A stretch of DNA of 14,060 bases from Oehlia diaphana (Eukaryota > Glomeromycota > Glomeromycetes > Glomerales > Glomeraceae). Numbering within the stretch: the stretch's first letter is position 1; every line of letters begins with the position of its first letter. The notes beneath the pieces were generated by a model, which was not told the DNA's origin, searched no databases, and saw only the letters and a list, made by a program, of their open reading frames with translations. The position numbers and the translations under genes were made by a program. Of the stretch, positions 1 to 8,649 are shown piece after piece. The stretch spans positions 8,784 to 22,843 of the forward strand of contig QZLH01001155.1 in NCBI GenBank assembly GCA_003833135.1. The letters are read 5' to 3'.

Positions 1-450
1 TATCCAAAAAAGGAAATGATCTACACTTTTTTGGGCTCATTCTACGCAAACTCCGTATTGTTACCTTTTCATGTATTGTTCGGGGTCCTATTTGAACAAT
101 ATTGGATACTGTATTCAAATTAAACTTTAAATAAGTCATAGTATAACTAATCTGAGAAAAAATTATTAGATATTAAAATGATTTAACACAATTTATTGTT
201 ATAATTCTTTAAAGGATTTCATTTTTTATTATTTTTACGAATTTTTTGGCTAAATTTATTGTTATTTTCTAAGTGGTTAAGTTTACATGAATAAGAGTAT
301 GAAAAATAACTAATTAAATTATATTCTAAAGAAACCATGCATAACACAAAAATTACGCTAAAGAAATATTATTAAAGGAGATGATATCTTTGAAGTTTCA
401 ATTCAAAAAAATTAGTATTATTTATTTCATGGGGAGTTGGAAATAAATGG
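1..450. other. AT-rich non-genic stretch
   Basis: No open frame or recognisable coding remnant was seen on either strand. A short inverted repeat (atttgaa / ttcaaat) lies near 90-121. The right part (413-427, tagtattatttattt) is shared exactly with 8480-8494 in reverse orientation, so the repeat that continues at 451 extends to here. In this copy 23 extra bases (428-450) separate that segment from the TIR core, whereas at 8479/8480 the two abut. Confidence 0.6.
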
Positions 451-657
451 GTAATCCTCTGGAGCATGTCACTCATTAAATATTAAACTATTTTAACTAT
501 TTTAAACTAAATTAGTAATTTACCGGCTATCTATATGAGACCGGGAAATAACTAAACAAAGATTCCCGGTCATTTATAAACTCAGCTAATCACTCGCAAT
601 TTTTAAAGATTAGTATGAAGGTAATCATGAGTGATACTTAGTACGATAGGGGATTAC
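451..657. mobile_element. 207-bp MITE-like palindromic element
   Basis: The left end (451 onward) begins gtaatcctctggagc and continues through cactcat. The right end, read on the minus strand from 657, begins gtaatcccct and also continues to cactcat after a diverged gap, so the two ends form imperfect terminal inverted repeats. A perfect 9-bp hairpin stem (gaccgggaa 539-547 / ttcccggtc 563-571) sits almost exactly at the midpoint, giving the element a foldback shape. It has no coding capacity. A conserved copy of the terminal sequence lies alone at 8441-8479. No clean target duplication was found, so the exact borders are uncertain. Confidence 0.5.
539..571. repeat. Central hairpin of the 451-657 element
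   Basis: A 9-bp perfect stem (gaccgggaa / ttcccggtc) encloses a 15-nt loop. It is GC-rich in an AT-rich setting and lies at the centre of the surrounding TIR element. It resembles a rho-independent terminator, but in this eukaryotic setting it is better read as the foldback core of a MITE. Confidence 0.6.
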
Positions 658-722
658 TTGTTAAATTCCTAAACTCTTGTTAAATTTCTAAATTCTATAA
701 AAACTCTTAAATTTCTAAACTC
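658..722. repeat. Three imperfect copies of a ttaaatttctaaactc unit
   Basis: Units at 661-676, 680-695 and 707-722 share the pattern ttaaatt[tc]ctaaa[ct]tc. The first two are tandem with a ttg spacer, and the third follows an 11-nt spacer. It is a small local minisatellite directly abutting the right end of the TIR element. Confidence 0.55.
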
Positions 723-2190
723 ACTTTTTTTTAAAAAAAAATTCTTGATCATGTATCAATCAAAGAAATGTGACTAAATATACTGAATTTACTGACAAAT
801 GTGATAAATATAAATCATATCCTATAAGAGGAGATAACTTTAAAAAAATATGGATCAAAAAAAAAAGATCAGAGTCTTTAAAGCTAATGAAAAATAAAAG
901 ATAAAAATATTTCAATTGTCCATTGTCATTTCCCTCAATTTTATCAACAAAAGAAAACTTGCTTAGCACCTTCAGAACAAAACAAGTACAAACAAGAATG
1001 CAGGATCAACATGCAATCTTACTTCAAAAATGATTATGGAAAAAATAAAATAAATATGAAACAAAACAAATCAAACATAGAGAATGTATTTGATGAAATA
1101 ATAAATACACCTGATTATATAATAGTGTATAATTTATAATAGTATATTATTGTAAAATGTAATTATAGGACGTTGATCTGGTTATAATTATTATGTTAAT
1201 TTCTCATTTATAATTATTTATAGTCTTTACTAATAACTAACATCTGCATAGGAATAAATGGCATTAAAATTAGCTTTGTCTACTATATACAGTAAATGGC
1301 ATCAAAAAAAAAAATGAAGTTCCATCTCATAAATGGTTGTTGTTTATTTGAGAAATATTATTTCTTAAAAATTAGTAACTATATTTATTTTACACTTGAT
1401 AAGATTGGAGAGAATAGTTTGATAAAATAGCAAAAATACATCATGATTCATAATTAATATTATAATATCTTGGTAAATTCTAAATATAATATCTAGATAA
1501 ATTTTAAATATAATTATGCCAAAAAGTATAAATGTCAGAAGCTTGGGTGTATTTCCAATTTGCTTTAATAAAATAAAATTTATTTGTTAAAGTATATTAT
1601 TTTCACGTATAATTATTACATTTTATTTTATTATTACTTTCGTGTACACCGCTTTTTTATATTACATTTTATTTTCGTTTCAACAATTTTTTAAAAAATT
1701 AATTTAATTATAATTTTCGAGTATCGCATTAGTATCATGGAATATAATTAATTATCAGTTGTCCTCTTAAGTTCATGCAGATTTTACATAATTGTTATTT
1801 AGGTCGGTTATCTCATAATACTATGTATTAGAATAATAATAAAATTATTGGATAGTAACGGGAGTTTACTATAAAAATTGCATGAACGGTCCCGTCAAAC
1901 CGATAATATATAAATATTTTATTTGTATAATTAAAAAATTTACTACAACTTAGAAGATGGAGATAGACAATTAAAAAAAATTCAGTTAGTGTTAATTAAT
2001 TATTGATAATTTATAAAAAAAAAAAAATAACCAAAAATACAAAAATAAAAAACCAAGAGATTTATTTTTCTAAAAAATAAAAAAACTTGATTAAAAAAAA
2101 ATTTATTTTTTTGTTTGAACCAAAAAAAATTGATTTTGACCTTTTCAGTTTAAAAAAGAGACCAAAAAATATAAATATATATAAAAAAAA
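723..2190. other. Long AT-rich non-genic stretch
   Basis: No gene can be supported. The stretch is dense in stops on both strands, with many A/T homopolymers. An open frame on the minus strand near 760-969 begins only at GTG and shows no family features. An inverted repeat pair at 1771-1788 / 1870-1887 is listed separately. The part from about 1960 is A-rich and repeats the motif accaaaaa several times, at about 2030, 2120, 2160 and 2240. Confidence 0.6.
1771..1887. repeat. 117-bp inverted-repeat pair, possible small MITE
   Basis: gttcatgca at 1771-1779 is matched exactly in reverse complement by tgcatgaac at 1879-1887. Similarity extends inward with about 15 of 18 positions matching. The interior is AT-rich and non-coding. 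No target duplication is evident, so this may be a decayed foldback element or chance. Confidence 0.3.
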
Positions 2191-2230
2191 GCGCGATCTG
2201 CTGCGGCCGATTGCATCACTGATTGTATCA
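2191..2230. other. GC-rich island with a short direct repeat
   Basis: Positions 2191-2214 are about 70% GC, starting gcgcgatctgctgcggccg, in surroundings that are overwhelmingly A and T. They are followed immediately by a direct repeat, gattgcatca (2209-2218) and gattgtatca (2221-2230). It is preceded by a TATA-like run (ataaatatatataaaa, from about 2170). No tRNA or rRNA fold was recognised. It could be the head of a dispersed repeat or a small RNA gene. Confidence 0.35.
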
Positions 2231-2692
2231 TCTCAAGAGAACCAAAAATGAATATGGTTAAAAAAGGCAAGTATACGTTAACAATTTATATAGGTCAATA
2301 CAAATTAAATATAGTGGATTTTTTTTAGTTATTTAATTTTAATTTTTTTTAAATTTGAATTTTTCTTTTTCGTAAAATTTAGATCTTTCTTTTTTCGAAA
2401 ATTAAATATATTTATGTATGGGATAAAAAATCAAAGTAAGTCATTATATTATTATTTAAAGTGCTATTTTTTTAAAAAATTCTTTTTACTTTATTTATTT
2501 TTATTTATTTAGAGATGCGATCAGAAAAGCGACAACCGTATTTAGAAATCAAACAAGCATCAAAAGATTATACGGATATATATTTAGTAAAGTTTATAAT
2601 TATTACCAATCAATTCCATCATCTAATCACTTTTATCAGCGTCAGAAAAGTTTTAAATGCGAAACAACTTATAAAAAAATTCAATATTATGA
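2231..2692. other. AT-rich lead-in to the kinase pseudogene
   Basis: No supported gene. From about 2514 two frames stay open for roughly 60 codons, and one begins with ATG at 2515. They overlap each other, neither resembles a known domain, and the kinase remnant starts beyond them in a different frame. They may be decayed upstream coding sequence of the same pseudogene. The T-rich run ending in ttatttag just before 2515 resembles an intron 3' end. Confidence 0.35.
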
Positions 2693-3096
2693 TGTAACGA
2701 ATGTAAACAAAATTGTTTAAAGAAAATTTAGGTTATTGGACAAGTGAAATAGATTTATTAGATGGATTTATTAAAAACCACAATTAACTGTTAACAAATC
2801 CTGTTAAAGAAAATTATTTAAAATTAATTCCCTTTGATAAATTTGAAAATATATTATTATTAGAAGAAGGTGGTTAAAGTAAAGTTTATCTCGCTTATTG
2901 GAATAATGGACTTTATTTTGGAACGATTGAAAGGTTGGATAAATGACATAATGATGATTTTATTTGGAAGTTAATTTATGAAGAAGTTCCTAATAATGTT
3001 AGAGAATTTGGTTTATAATTTTTATCTTTATCTGATAATAAAAAAATATCGGATGATTCATTTAAAATTGTTAAATAAATTAAAAAATAAGAGAAA

Positions 3097-3206
3097 ATCG
3101 CTAAACTTAATATGATCTAGTTGAATTTTTTGTTATTTTAATTCTCTATATGTTTATATAATAAATATATCTTTGAATAGATCATACTTCATTTTTGTTT
3201 AGCGAT
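3097..3206. mobile_element. 110-bp MITE-like insertion in the kinase pseudogene
   Basis: The ends are perfect 10-bp inverted repeats (atcgctaaac 3097-3106 / gtttagcgat 3197-3206). Inside them a second matching pair (atgatcta 3112-3119 / tagatcat 3178-3185) extends the TIR to about 23-29 bp with a small indel. The interior is AT-rich and non-coding. It lies between the glycine-loop part and the VILK lysine of the pseudogene and does not resemble the kinase. No convincing target duplication was found. Confidence 0.6.
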
Positions 3207-3327
3207 ATAAGTACAACAGTATCTCAATATGTAATTCTTAAACAATTAAAAAATTCAAAGAATATTAATGGAGTTAATTTTATACGTCAGGTAGTATGAA
3301 ACGATTTTATTATAAAAATTAGATAAA

Positions 3328-3362
3328 TTTTTTCTTTTTTTTTTCCTTCCTCGCCCCCTTCT
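3328..3362. repeat. Pyrimidine tract within the kinase relic
   Basis: A run of T and C (ttttttctttt... ccttcctcgccccctt) followed by gatatag separates the VILK segment from QDPETNDY. The helix-C coding region expected here is not recognisable. The tract is either a late insertion or what remains of an intron 3' end. Confidence 0.4.
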
Positions 3363-4167
3363 GATATAGCTTGATTCAAATTATACTGTAATGAGTTCAG
3401 AAAAAAGTCTAAAATTATACAGGATCCTGAAACCAACGATTACATTTTGGTTATTTAATATGCAAACGAAAGTCAATATCTTCAAGATAATTTTATTTAA
3501 ATTGATTGGTATCAGAAAATTTCCAAATTATTTGAAATAGCGAAAGGACTGAAAGCTATACATGATCATGGATACGTACATCGACACTACATCGTGATTG
3601 TCATAGTCGAAACGTTTATCAGATCTTTCGGAATCTTTTGAAGGTGAAGAAAATGAAGACTCAAAATATAATGTTACACAAAAATATGATATATTAATTT
3701 CAGATCTTGGATTATCATAGCACCAGAAATATTATCAACTATTGGTAACGATGATGAAAAAGAAGAAATATATACTAAAGCTTCAAACGTTTATTCTTTT
3801 GCGATGACATTGTAGGAATTAACTTCAGGTCAACAATCTTTTGTTCATTTTTCTCATGATGAAAGAAATTATTAATGGTTTACGTCCTAAAATTATTAAA
3901 GAAACTCCAAAATCTTATTTAGATTTAATGATAAAATGTTGGGATAATTCACCTTTAAATAGACCAAAATTAATGAAATCATTGATATTATTAAAAATTG
4001 GAAAATTCAATGAAATTTAAATCCTGAAATAATTGAAGTAGCTGAAATTGAAAGAAAAAAATTGGTTAAAAGTAGTGATCGGATTCTTTTTAATAATTAT
4101 AAAAAATCCTGAAGCTTTTTATTTTAGCAGAGATTTAAATTTATTTATAGTAAAGATAATACAGTAA

Positions 4168-5769
4168 TATACATTTTATAGTAATTTGTTAAATATAATT
4201 TATTTTATCAAAAAAATAATTTATACATTTACATTTTGTTCGGTTAAATAATAAAATATCAGCGGTTAGATTTATCTAATAAAATTTGTTATATCCCGTT
4301 AAAAAATATGAATAAATGTTTTATATAATATTTTATCTCTTGGTATAAAGTTGAATTGCTAATATTTTATGAAATATCATCATTCAAATTTCTTTGTGTG
4401 TTTTTCCAGGTGTAGATAATAAATTTCCAACGGTTAGTAAAAATTCTTGAAATGAAAGATTTTTTTTTATAGATAAAATGGTTCAAATTTTTAAAAAATT
4501 TACAAAGTATATTGAATAAAACAAATGATAGTAATAAGAAAGTAAATAATTATAAGTTTCTAAGGATAACATTTAAATCAAGTAAAATTTCCATTTCTTT
4601 TCTTGGAAAATACTTGTCTTTGAAAGTTTCCGGAACATATAATATTTATATAATTCAAGAATTTCATATTATATGAAAGAGTTTAACATGTCAGTAGTAG
4701 TTGTCCAAATGACTATTTTCGTCATTTCTTTATTTTAATACGAGCCCCTGAAATATATTAATGTTGTGTAATTTAGTTGTACCCGTGTCATTATACAAAT
4801 ACCAAAAAAGTAACGTCCAAAAATTTTAAACAGTGGTAATACTTAAAAGTAATTATGTAATTAACATAATGTTAGTACATTGGTGAAAGATTACGAAGTT
4901 TTTCAGGTAATAAAATTAACATCTGTATTGTGTATTGTTATTACGTATTATTATTATAGTACTGTATATACTAAAAAAATTTATCTCTACTTAAGTACAT
5001 ATAATGTTAAAATTTTTTTATATATCGATCTCTTAAAGTGATATAAATTTTATGATGAATATGATAAATAAAATTTATCAACCGGTTATATTTTTATTAA
5101 TATCACTTTTTTTTTTTTCAACGAAAAGATTGATTTGATCAAGATCGAACTTAAATTTAAAGAATCAGATGAATTTTAAATTTCTATTTTACTAAAAACT
5201 TATTAAATTTCAAAAGATCAAGAAATAAACCTCATGGTAGAATGTTAAACTTTACAATAATATAATATCATAAATTAGAATTAAGGAAATGGATCTGTGT
5301 AAAATCTTCTCTCCATTTTCATATAATGTTGAGCAAGACACAATTTATTTAATAATTTATATTGCGTCTAACAAGTTTATTATATCGCATAGTTAGATAT
5401 AGCCCGTTAGAACTTTTTAAAACTTCTATAGTAAATAATTCGATTTTAATATTACAAATAACAAAAATTTTTACTTTAATAATAACAACAAAAAATTATT
5501 CGCATTACTAATAAAATCACATTGCAGTTACATAATGAGAAAATAAAAGTATTGTGATTTGATATAAAACAATCTGTTTTGTTTGTATTATAACATTTAA
5601 TTTAATATATCCTAAATAATATTAAAATCAAAATTCTTACTTACTTAAATAGTGTTAAAATATAAATACAAGTATATTAGTAATAGAAATTCTCTGATTT
5701 TCTATCACATACTTATGTCATGAATACGTAGTATATGCAGTATACAACATTCACAATCATCATCACGAG
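4168..5769. other. AT-rich intergenic stretch upstream of the F-box gene
   Basis: No coding sequence, RNA gene or transposon end could be supported on either strand. Only short A/T homopolymers and weak palindromes occur (for example attatgt / acataat near 4853-4871). The last few hundred bases probably include upstream promoter sequence of the F-box gene, but no specific motif stands out. Confidence 0.55.
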
Positions 5770-5837
5770 TTATCCTTTTTTTTTTTTATTTATAGTCTAA
5801 AAAAATTTTTTTCAAAAAAAAAAAAAAGAGAATAAAA
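5731..5837 (+). promoter_or_regulatory. Probable promoter/5' leader of the F-box gene
   Basis: The start codon is preceded by paired homopolymer tracts: a run of T at about 5777-5789, then a T-run/A-run pair ending in aaaaaaagagaataaaaATG, with A at -3, which is favourable for fungal initiation. Upstream sits a small palindrome (gtata-tgcag-tatac, 5731-5745). Poly(T)/poly(A) leaders are common before housekeeping-like fungal genes. No TATA box or transcription start can be assigned with confidence. Confidence 0.35.
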
Positions 5838-7223
5838 ATGTTCATATTAAATAAAGATATTCTCCATTTAATATTTGAATATTTAGAAGATAATAAAAAT
5901 GATTTATATTCATGTCTTTTAGTTAATAAAACTTGGTGTGAAATAATTGTTCTAATTTTATGGAAAGATCCTTGGAAAAAATTAACTTACTTTCGTTCAG
6001 CAATGTTATTATTGAATGTAATTATATCACACATACAAGATGAAGCAAAAATTAAAGAAATTTATGATTATTTAGAAAATAGTGGAATATATATGAGCTC
6101 ACATCAAAGACCTTCATTAAATTATATTAGTTTTTGTAAACATTTAAATTTAGGTTCAATTACGAATATTACTGAAAATATTAAAGATTTATCTGAAAGA
6201 TTAATTGTTGAAGATGAAATATTTAAACTTTTCATTAACAAAAATGTAAAAATTACACACCTTTACATACCAAGAAAATTTAATTATCAAATACATCTTA
6301 TACCTGAAGCAAAAATCTGCTTTTCAAAAATTAAATTTTTAAGATGTTATACTAATATTGATAATAATATTTTAACTGGATTATCAGAATGTAAATCAAT
6401 TGAATATTTGGTACTTTTTATTGAAAGTTCTAATAATAATTATGAGATTATTAAATTAATTAAGGCTCAAAAAAAATTGGTTAATGTTTATTTTGGAAGT
6501 TATGATTCCTATGAGCCACAAGATGAACCATTTTGTAAGATTCTTGAAAATTCTTTGATTAAACATTCAAATACTATTCAATATTTTGCAAGATATAAAT
6601 CATTTACCACAGAAATTCTATCATCTTTGACAAATTTAAAATGTTTAGAATTTCATGGTGATCATTTATTTGAAGAAAGCAAATGGAAGTGTTTAGAAAA
6701 TTTATCTTTACCTTCTTTACAATTTTTAAAATTTCAAGAATGTCATGTCAAATATTTAATAAGTTTAATTGAAAATACAAAAGGATCTCTTACTATAATA
6801 GAACTTTATAATTATAACAACATCTATTCAGAGAATGAAAATGAAAGAATTATTCAATCTATTTATCAAAATTGTCCAAAACTTATATATCTAACATTTA
6901 CACCTCAAGTTGACAATGTTTTAGAAATAGAAAAATTATTAACTACTTGTCAATATTTAATTGGATTACGTATTATATCCAATAATAATTTTAATTGGGA
7001 TAAATTTTTTAATGCATTAACTAAAATATCACCAATTAATTTATATAAGTTCTGGTTTGATAATAATTTTTCAATGGAAATTGCGCACATAAAATTTTTT
7101 ATAGATAACTGGAAAGGCAGAAATCCTATATTTTTAAAATTACAATGTAAGACTATGAAAATGAAATATTTGTTAGAAGAATATGAATTAAAAGGAAGAA
7201 TAGCTGATTGTGATGAATGGTAA
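5838..7223 (+). CDS. F-box protein with degenerate leucine-rich C-terminus
   Basis: This is a 461-residue single-exon protein and the only intact gene in the window. Residues 3-45 form an F-box: LNKDILHLIFEYLEDNKNDL, then SCLLVNKTWCEIIVLILWKDP, with the usual leucines, VNKTWC core and LW ending. By family knowledge the F-box binds Skp1 and makes the protein a substrate adaptor of an SCF ubiquitin ligase. Residues from about 100 onward are rich in spaced Leu/Ile (for example LTNLKCLEFHGDHL, LPSLQFLKFQECHV, CPKLIYLTF), consistent with irregular leucine-rich repeats that recognise the substrate. The C-terminal ISPINLYKFWFDNNFSM and WKGRNPIFLKL segments fit the expanded glomeromycete F-box family. 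No signal peptide or membrane segment is seen. The first ATG is chosen because stops precede it in frame; translation ends at TAA. CAA is used for Gln, so the standard code applies. The substrate is unknown. Confidence 0.9.
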   Translation: MFILNKDILHLIFEYLEDNKNDLYSCLLVNKTWCEIIVLILWKDPWKKLTYFRSAMLLLNVIISHIQDEAKIKEIYDYLENSGIYMSSHQRPSLNYISFCKHLNLGSITNITENIKDLSERLIVEDEIFKLFINKNVKITHLYIPRKFNYQIHLIPEAKICFSKIKFLRCYTNIDNNILTGLSECKSIEYLVLFIESSNNNYEIIKLIKAQKKLVNVYFGSYDSYEPQDEPFCKILENSLIKHSNTIQYFARYKSFTTEILSSLTNLKCLEFHGDHLFEESKWKCLENLSLPSLQFLKFQECHVKYLISLIENTKGSLTIIELYNYNNIYSENENERIIQSIYQNCPKLIYLTFTPQVDNVLEIEKLLTTCQYLIGLRIISNNNFNWDKFFNALTKISPINLYKFWFDNNFSMEIAHIKFFIDNWKGRNPIFLKLQCKTMKMKYLLEEYELKGRIADCDEW

Positions 7224-8440
7224 ATTTTTTATTATTAAATTTAAATTTATATTATTAACAATACAATAGGAATAGTATTTTAGATGATTTTCTTGTTAGT
7301 ATAAGATCATATTAATTGGAAATAGCTTTCAATTTATATTATAATTTTTGTGGTAAAATAGTCCTTTTGAAAAATATGGTTTTCTATTAAAATATTAATT
7401 TTCACCTTTTAGATTCAATATTAATCACTAATATATAGTCAATCTTTTTAAATTAGATACAATAATTTCATTGAAATTTTTTGAAAAATGTTGTGTTAGC
7501 TTGCTAGTTGCTACCCGATAAGCTAATTGAGCTATTCAAATCAATAATTTCTATCATTTTCAGTTATGAACAAACCTTCTTTCAAAATTTTATAACTTCC
7601 CTTACCTGAAATGTTTTTAATATTACTTTTATCGTGTTTAAAAATAAAATAATAAATATCGATTATACTATATCATAAGTGAATATCTATTGAATTTCAT
7701 TTATAAATTTATAATTACTATCAATGTTTAAAGTATAACAAGAAAGTAACATAGGATCAGACCTCATAATAACAATCGTGTTACTAAGGTATAAAATCCG
7801 TTAATAATTTTGCGTTTACATCACTTTAATAATGTCATTTAACTAGTAGTATTTAATAAATAAAAATGTTAGTCGTAATTGATTGTAATATCGAATTTTA
7901 ATGGTATTTATACCTTTAATTCGTTTTTCAAAGAATATAAATCATTATCATCATCTTAGGAAGTTGAGTGAAAAAAAATATATTTTAAAAAAAGCAAAAT
8001 ATTTAGTTCTTTGACTTTTCATAATATATGCCTTTATATAAAGTAAAATGTTCTTTATTAAGAAACTATCAAATATGGTAAGTAATAAGGAAAAGGGAAA
8101 AAGTGGGTTGTGAAATTTTCATATCAAAATACTTTAATAATTACAAGAGATACTCTAATCTAAAAGGAAGAATTTGTATTTTGTAGTATTAATAAAATAA
8201 TCTCAGTTTCATAAACTAATTATTGATAAAGATCAATTAACAATCATAAATCAATGAATCATCATTTTTTGAAAATCTAGTGAAATTAATAAATGAAAAC
8301 TTTACTAGCTAAGATATTTAAAATGTCAATAAAAAATTTCATTATATGCTCTGAAGTTTAACTTCATTGATGGAGAAATAATCTTTGAAAATCCTAAGAA
8401 AAATCTTGCTTTGAATTTCATTTATTCCATCAATATGGCA
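7224..8440. other. AT-rich stretch downstream of the F-box gene
   Basis: No gene is supported. There is no canonical AATAAA close to the stop codon, so the 3' end of the F-box transcript cannot be placed. A tRNA-like remnant near 7496-7546 is listed separately. A small stem-loop (tgaagt-tta-acttca, 8352-8366) and an inverted repeat (attgatgga 8366-8374 / tccatcaat 8426-8434) sit just left of the solitary TIR copy at 8441. Confidence 0.5.
7496..7546 (-). other. tRNA-like or SINE-head remnant
   Basis: On the minus strand the sequence runs ATTTGAATAGCTCAATTAGC and then TTATCGGGTAGCAACTAG. The segment TAGCTCAATTAG (7534-7523) fits the internal A-box of a tRNA/SINE promoter, and the following ttagctt...aagctaa can pair. 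No convincing B-box (GGTTCNANNCC) or acceptor stem follows, so it is not a functional tRNA. It may be a decayed tRNA or the head of a tRNA-derived SINE. Confidence 0.3.
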
Positions 8441-8494
8441 TAGTTAATATTTAATGAGTGACACGCTCCAGGGGATTACAAATAAATAATACTA
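8441..8494 (-). repeat. Solitary copy of the 451-657 element end
   Basis: In reverse complement this matches 451-490 at 37 of 39 positions plus one inserted base (core gtaatcc-ctggag-tgtcactcattaaatatta). It then matches 413-427 exactly (tagtattatttattt), without the 23-bp spacer present in the other copy. No partner end is found nearby. It is therefore a fragment of a dispersed repeat whose boundary reaches beyond the TIR of the left element. Confidence 0.75.
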
Positions 8495-8649
8495 AAAATG
8501 AGTCATAGTATTAATATGCAATCAATTTATTTACTCCCTGACTATCTTATTATTAGTTACTATGTATTCGAAAAAAGTATTTATATACCCTTAATATCTC
8601 ACCTCTTTTTTTTTCTCATCAACTAACAATATTATATATACACAATAAC

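Larger units (their letters stand above)
2693..4167 (+). pseudogene. Decayed tyrosine-kinase-like protein kinase
   Basis: This is a relic of the glomeromycete kinase family. Recognisable pieces in order: CNECKQ knuckle (2693-2710), YWTSEIDLLDGFI (from 2734), IPFDKFENI (from 2827), a glycine loop EEGG-stop-SKVY (about 2863-2889), the beta-3 lysine in VILK (3231-3242), QDPETNDYILVI (from 3420), the catalytic loop HRDCHSRN (3590-3613), DLG (3703-3711, replacing DFG), APE (3720-3728), CWDNSPLNRP (3937-3966) and the tail NPEAFYFSRDLNLF (from 4105). The pieces lie in all three frames. In-frame stops include 2704, 2785, 2875, 2944, 3016, 3076, 3456, 3498, 3813 and 4011. About 20 residues of activation loop between DLG and APE are missing. 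An 11-bp near-duplication (3577-3587 / 3588-3598) shifts the frame just before HRD, and a TIR element interrupts it at 3097-3206. No functional kinase can be made. Family membership is confident, subfamily is not. Confidence 0.88.

Noticed and set aside
539..571. Bacterial-type intrinsic terminator
   Set aside because: The stem is strong but no T-run follows directly, the setting is eukaryotic, and its central place in a TIR element explains it better.
760..969. Open frame of 69 codons on the minus strand
   Set aside because: It opens with GTG rather than ATG, is low in complexity, matches no family, and lies in ordinary AT-rich sequence.
2515..2697. 60-codon open frame starting with ATG upstream of the kinase relic
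   Set aside because: An overlapping frame is equally open, no domain is recognisable, and the family knuckle CNECKQ at 2693 lies in a different frame. At most it is a decayed part of the pseudogene.
2693..4167. Reassigned stop codons (TAA/TAG as Gln) instead of a pseudogene
   Set aside because: Some stops are TGA, frameshifts and a deletion are also present, and the intact F-box gene uses CAA for Gln and ends at TAA.
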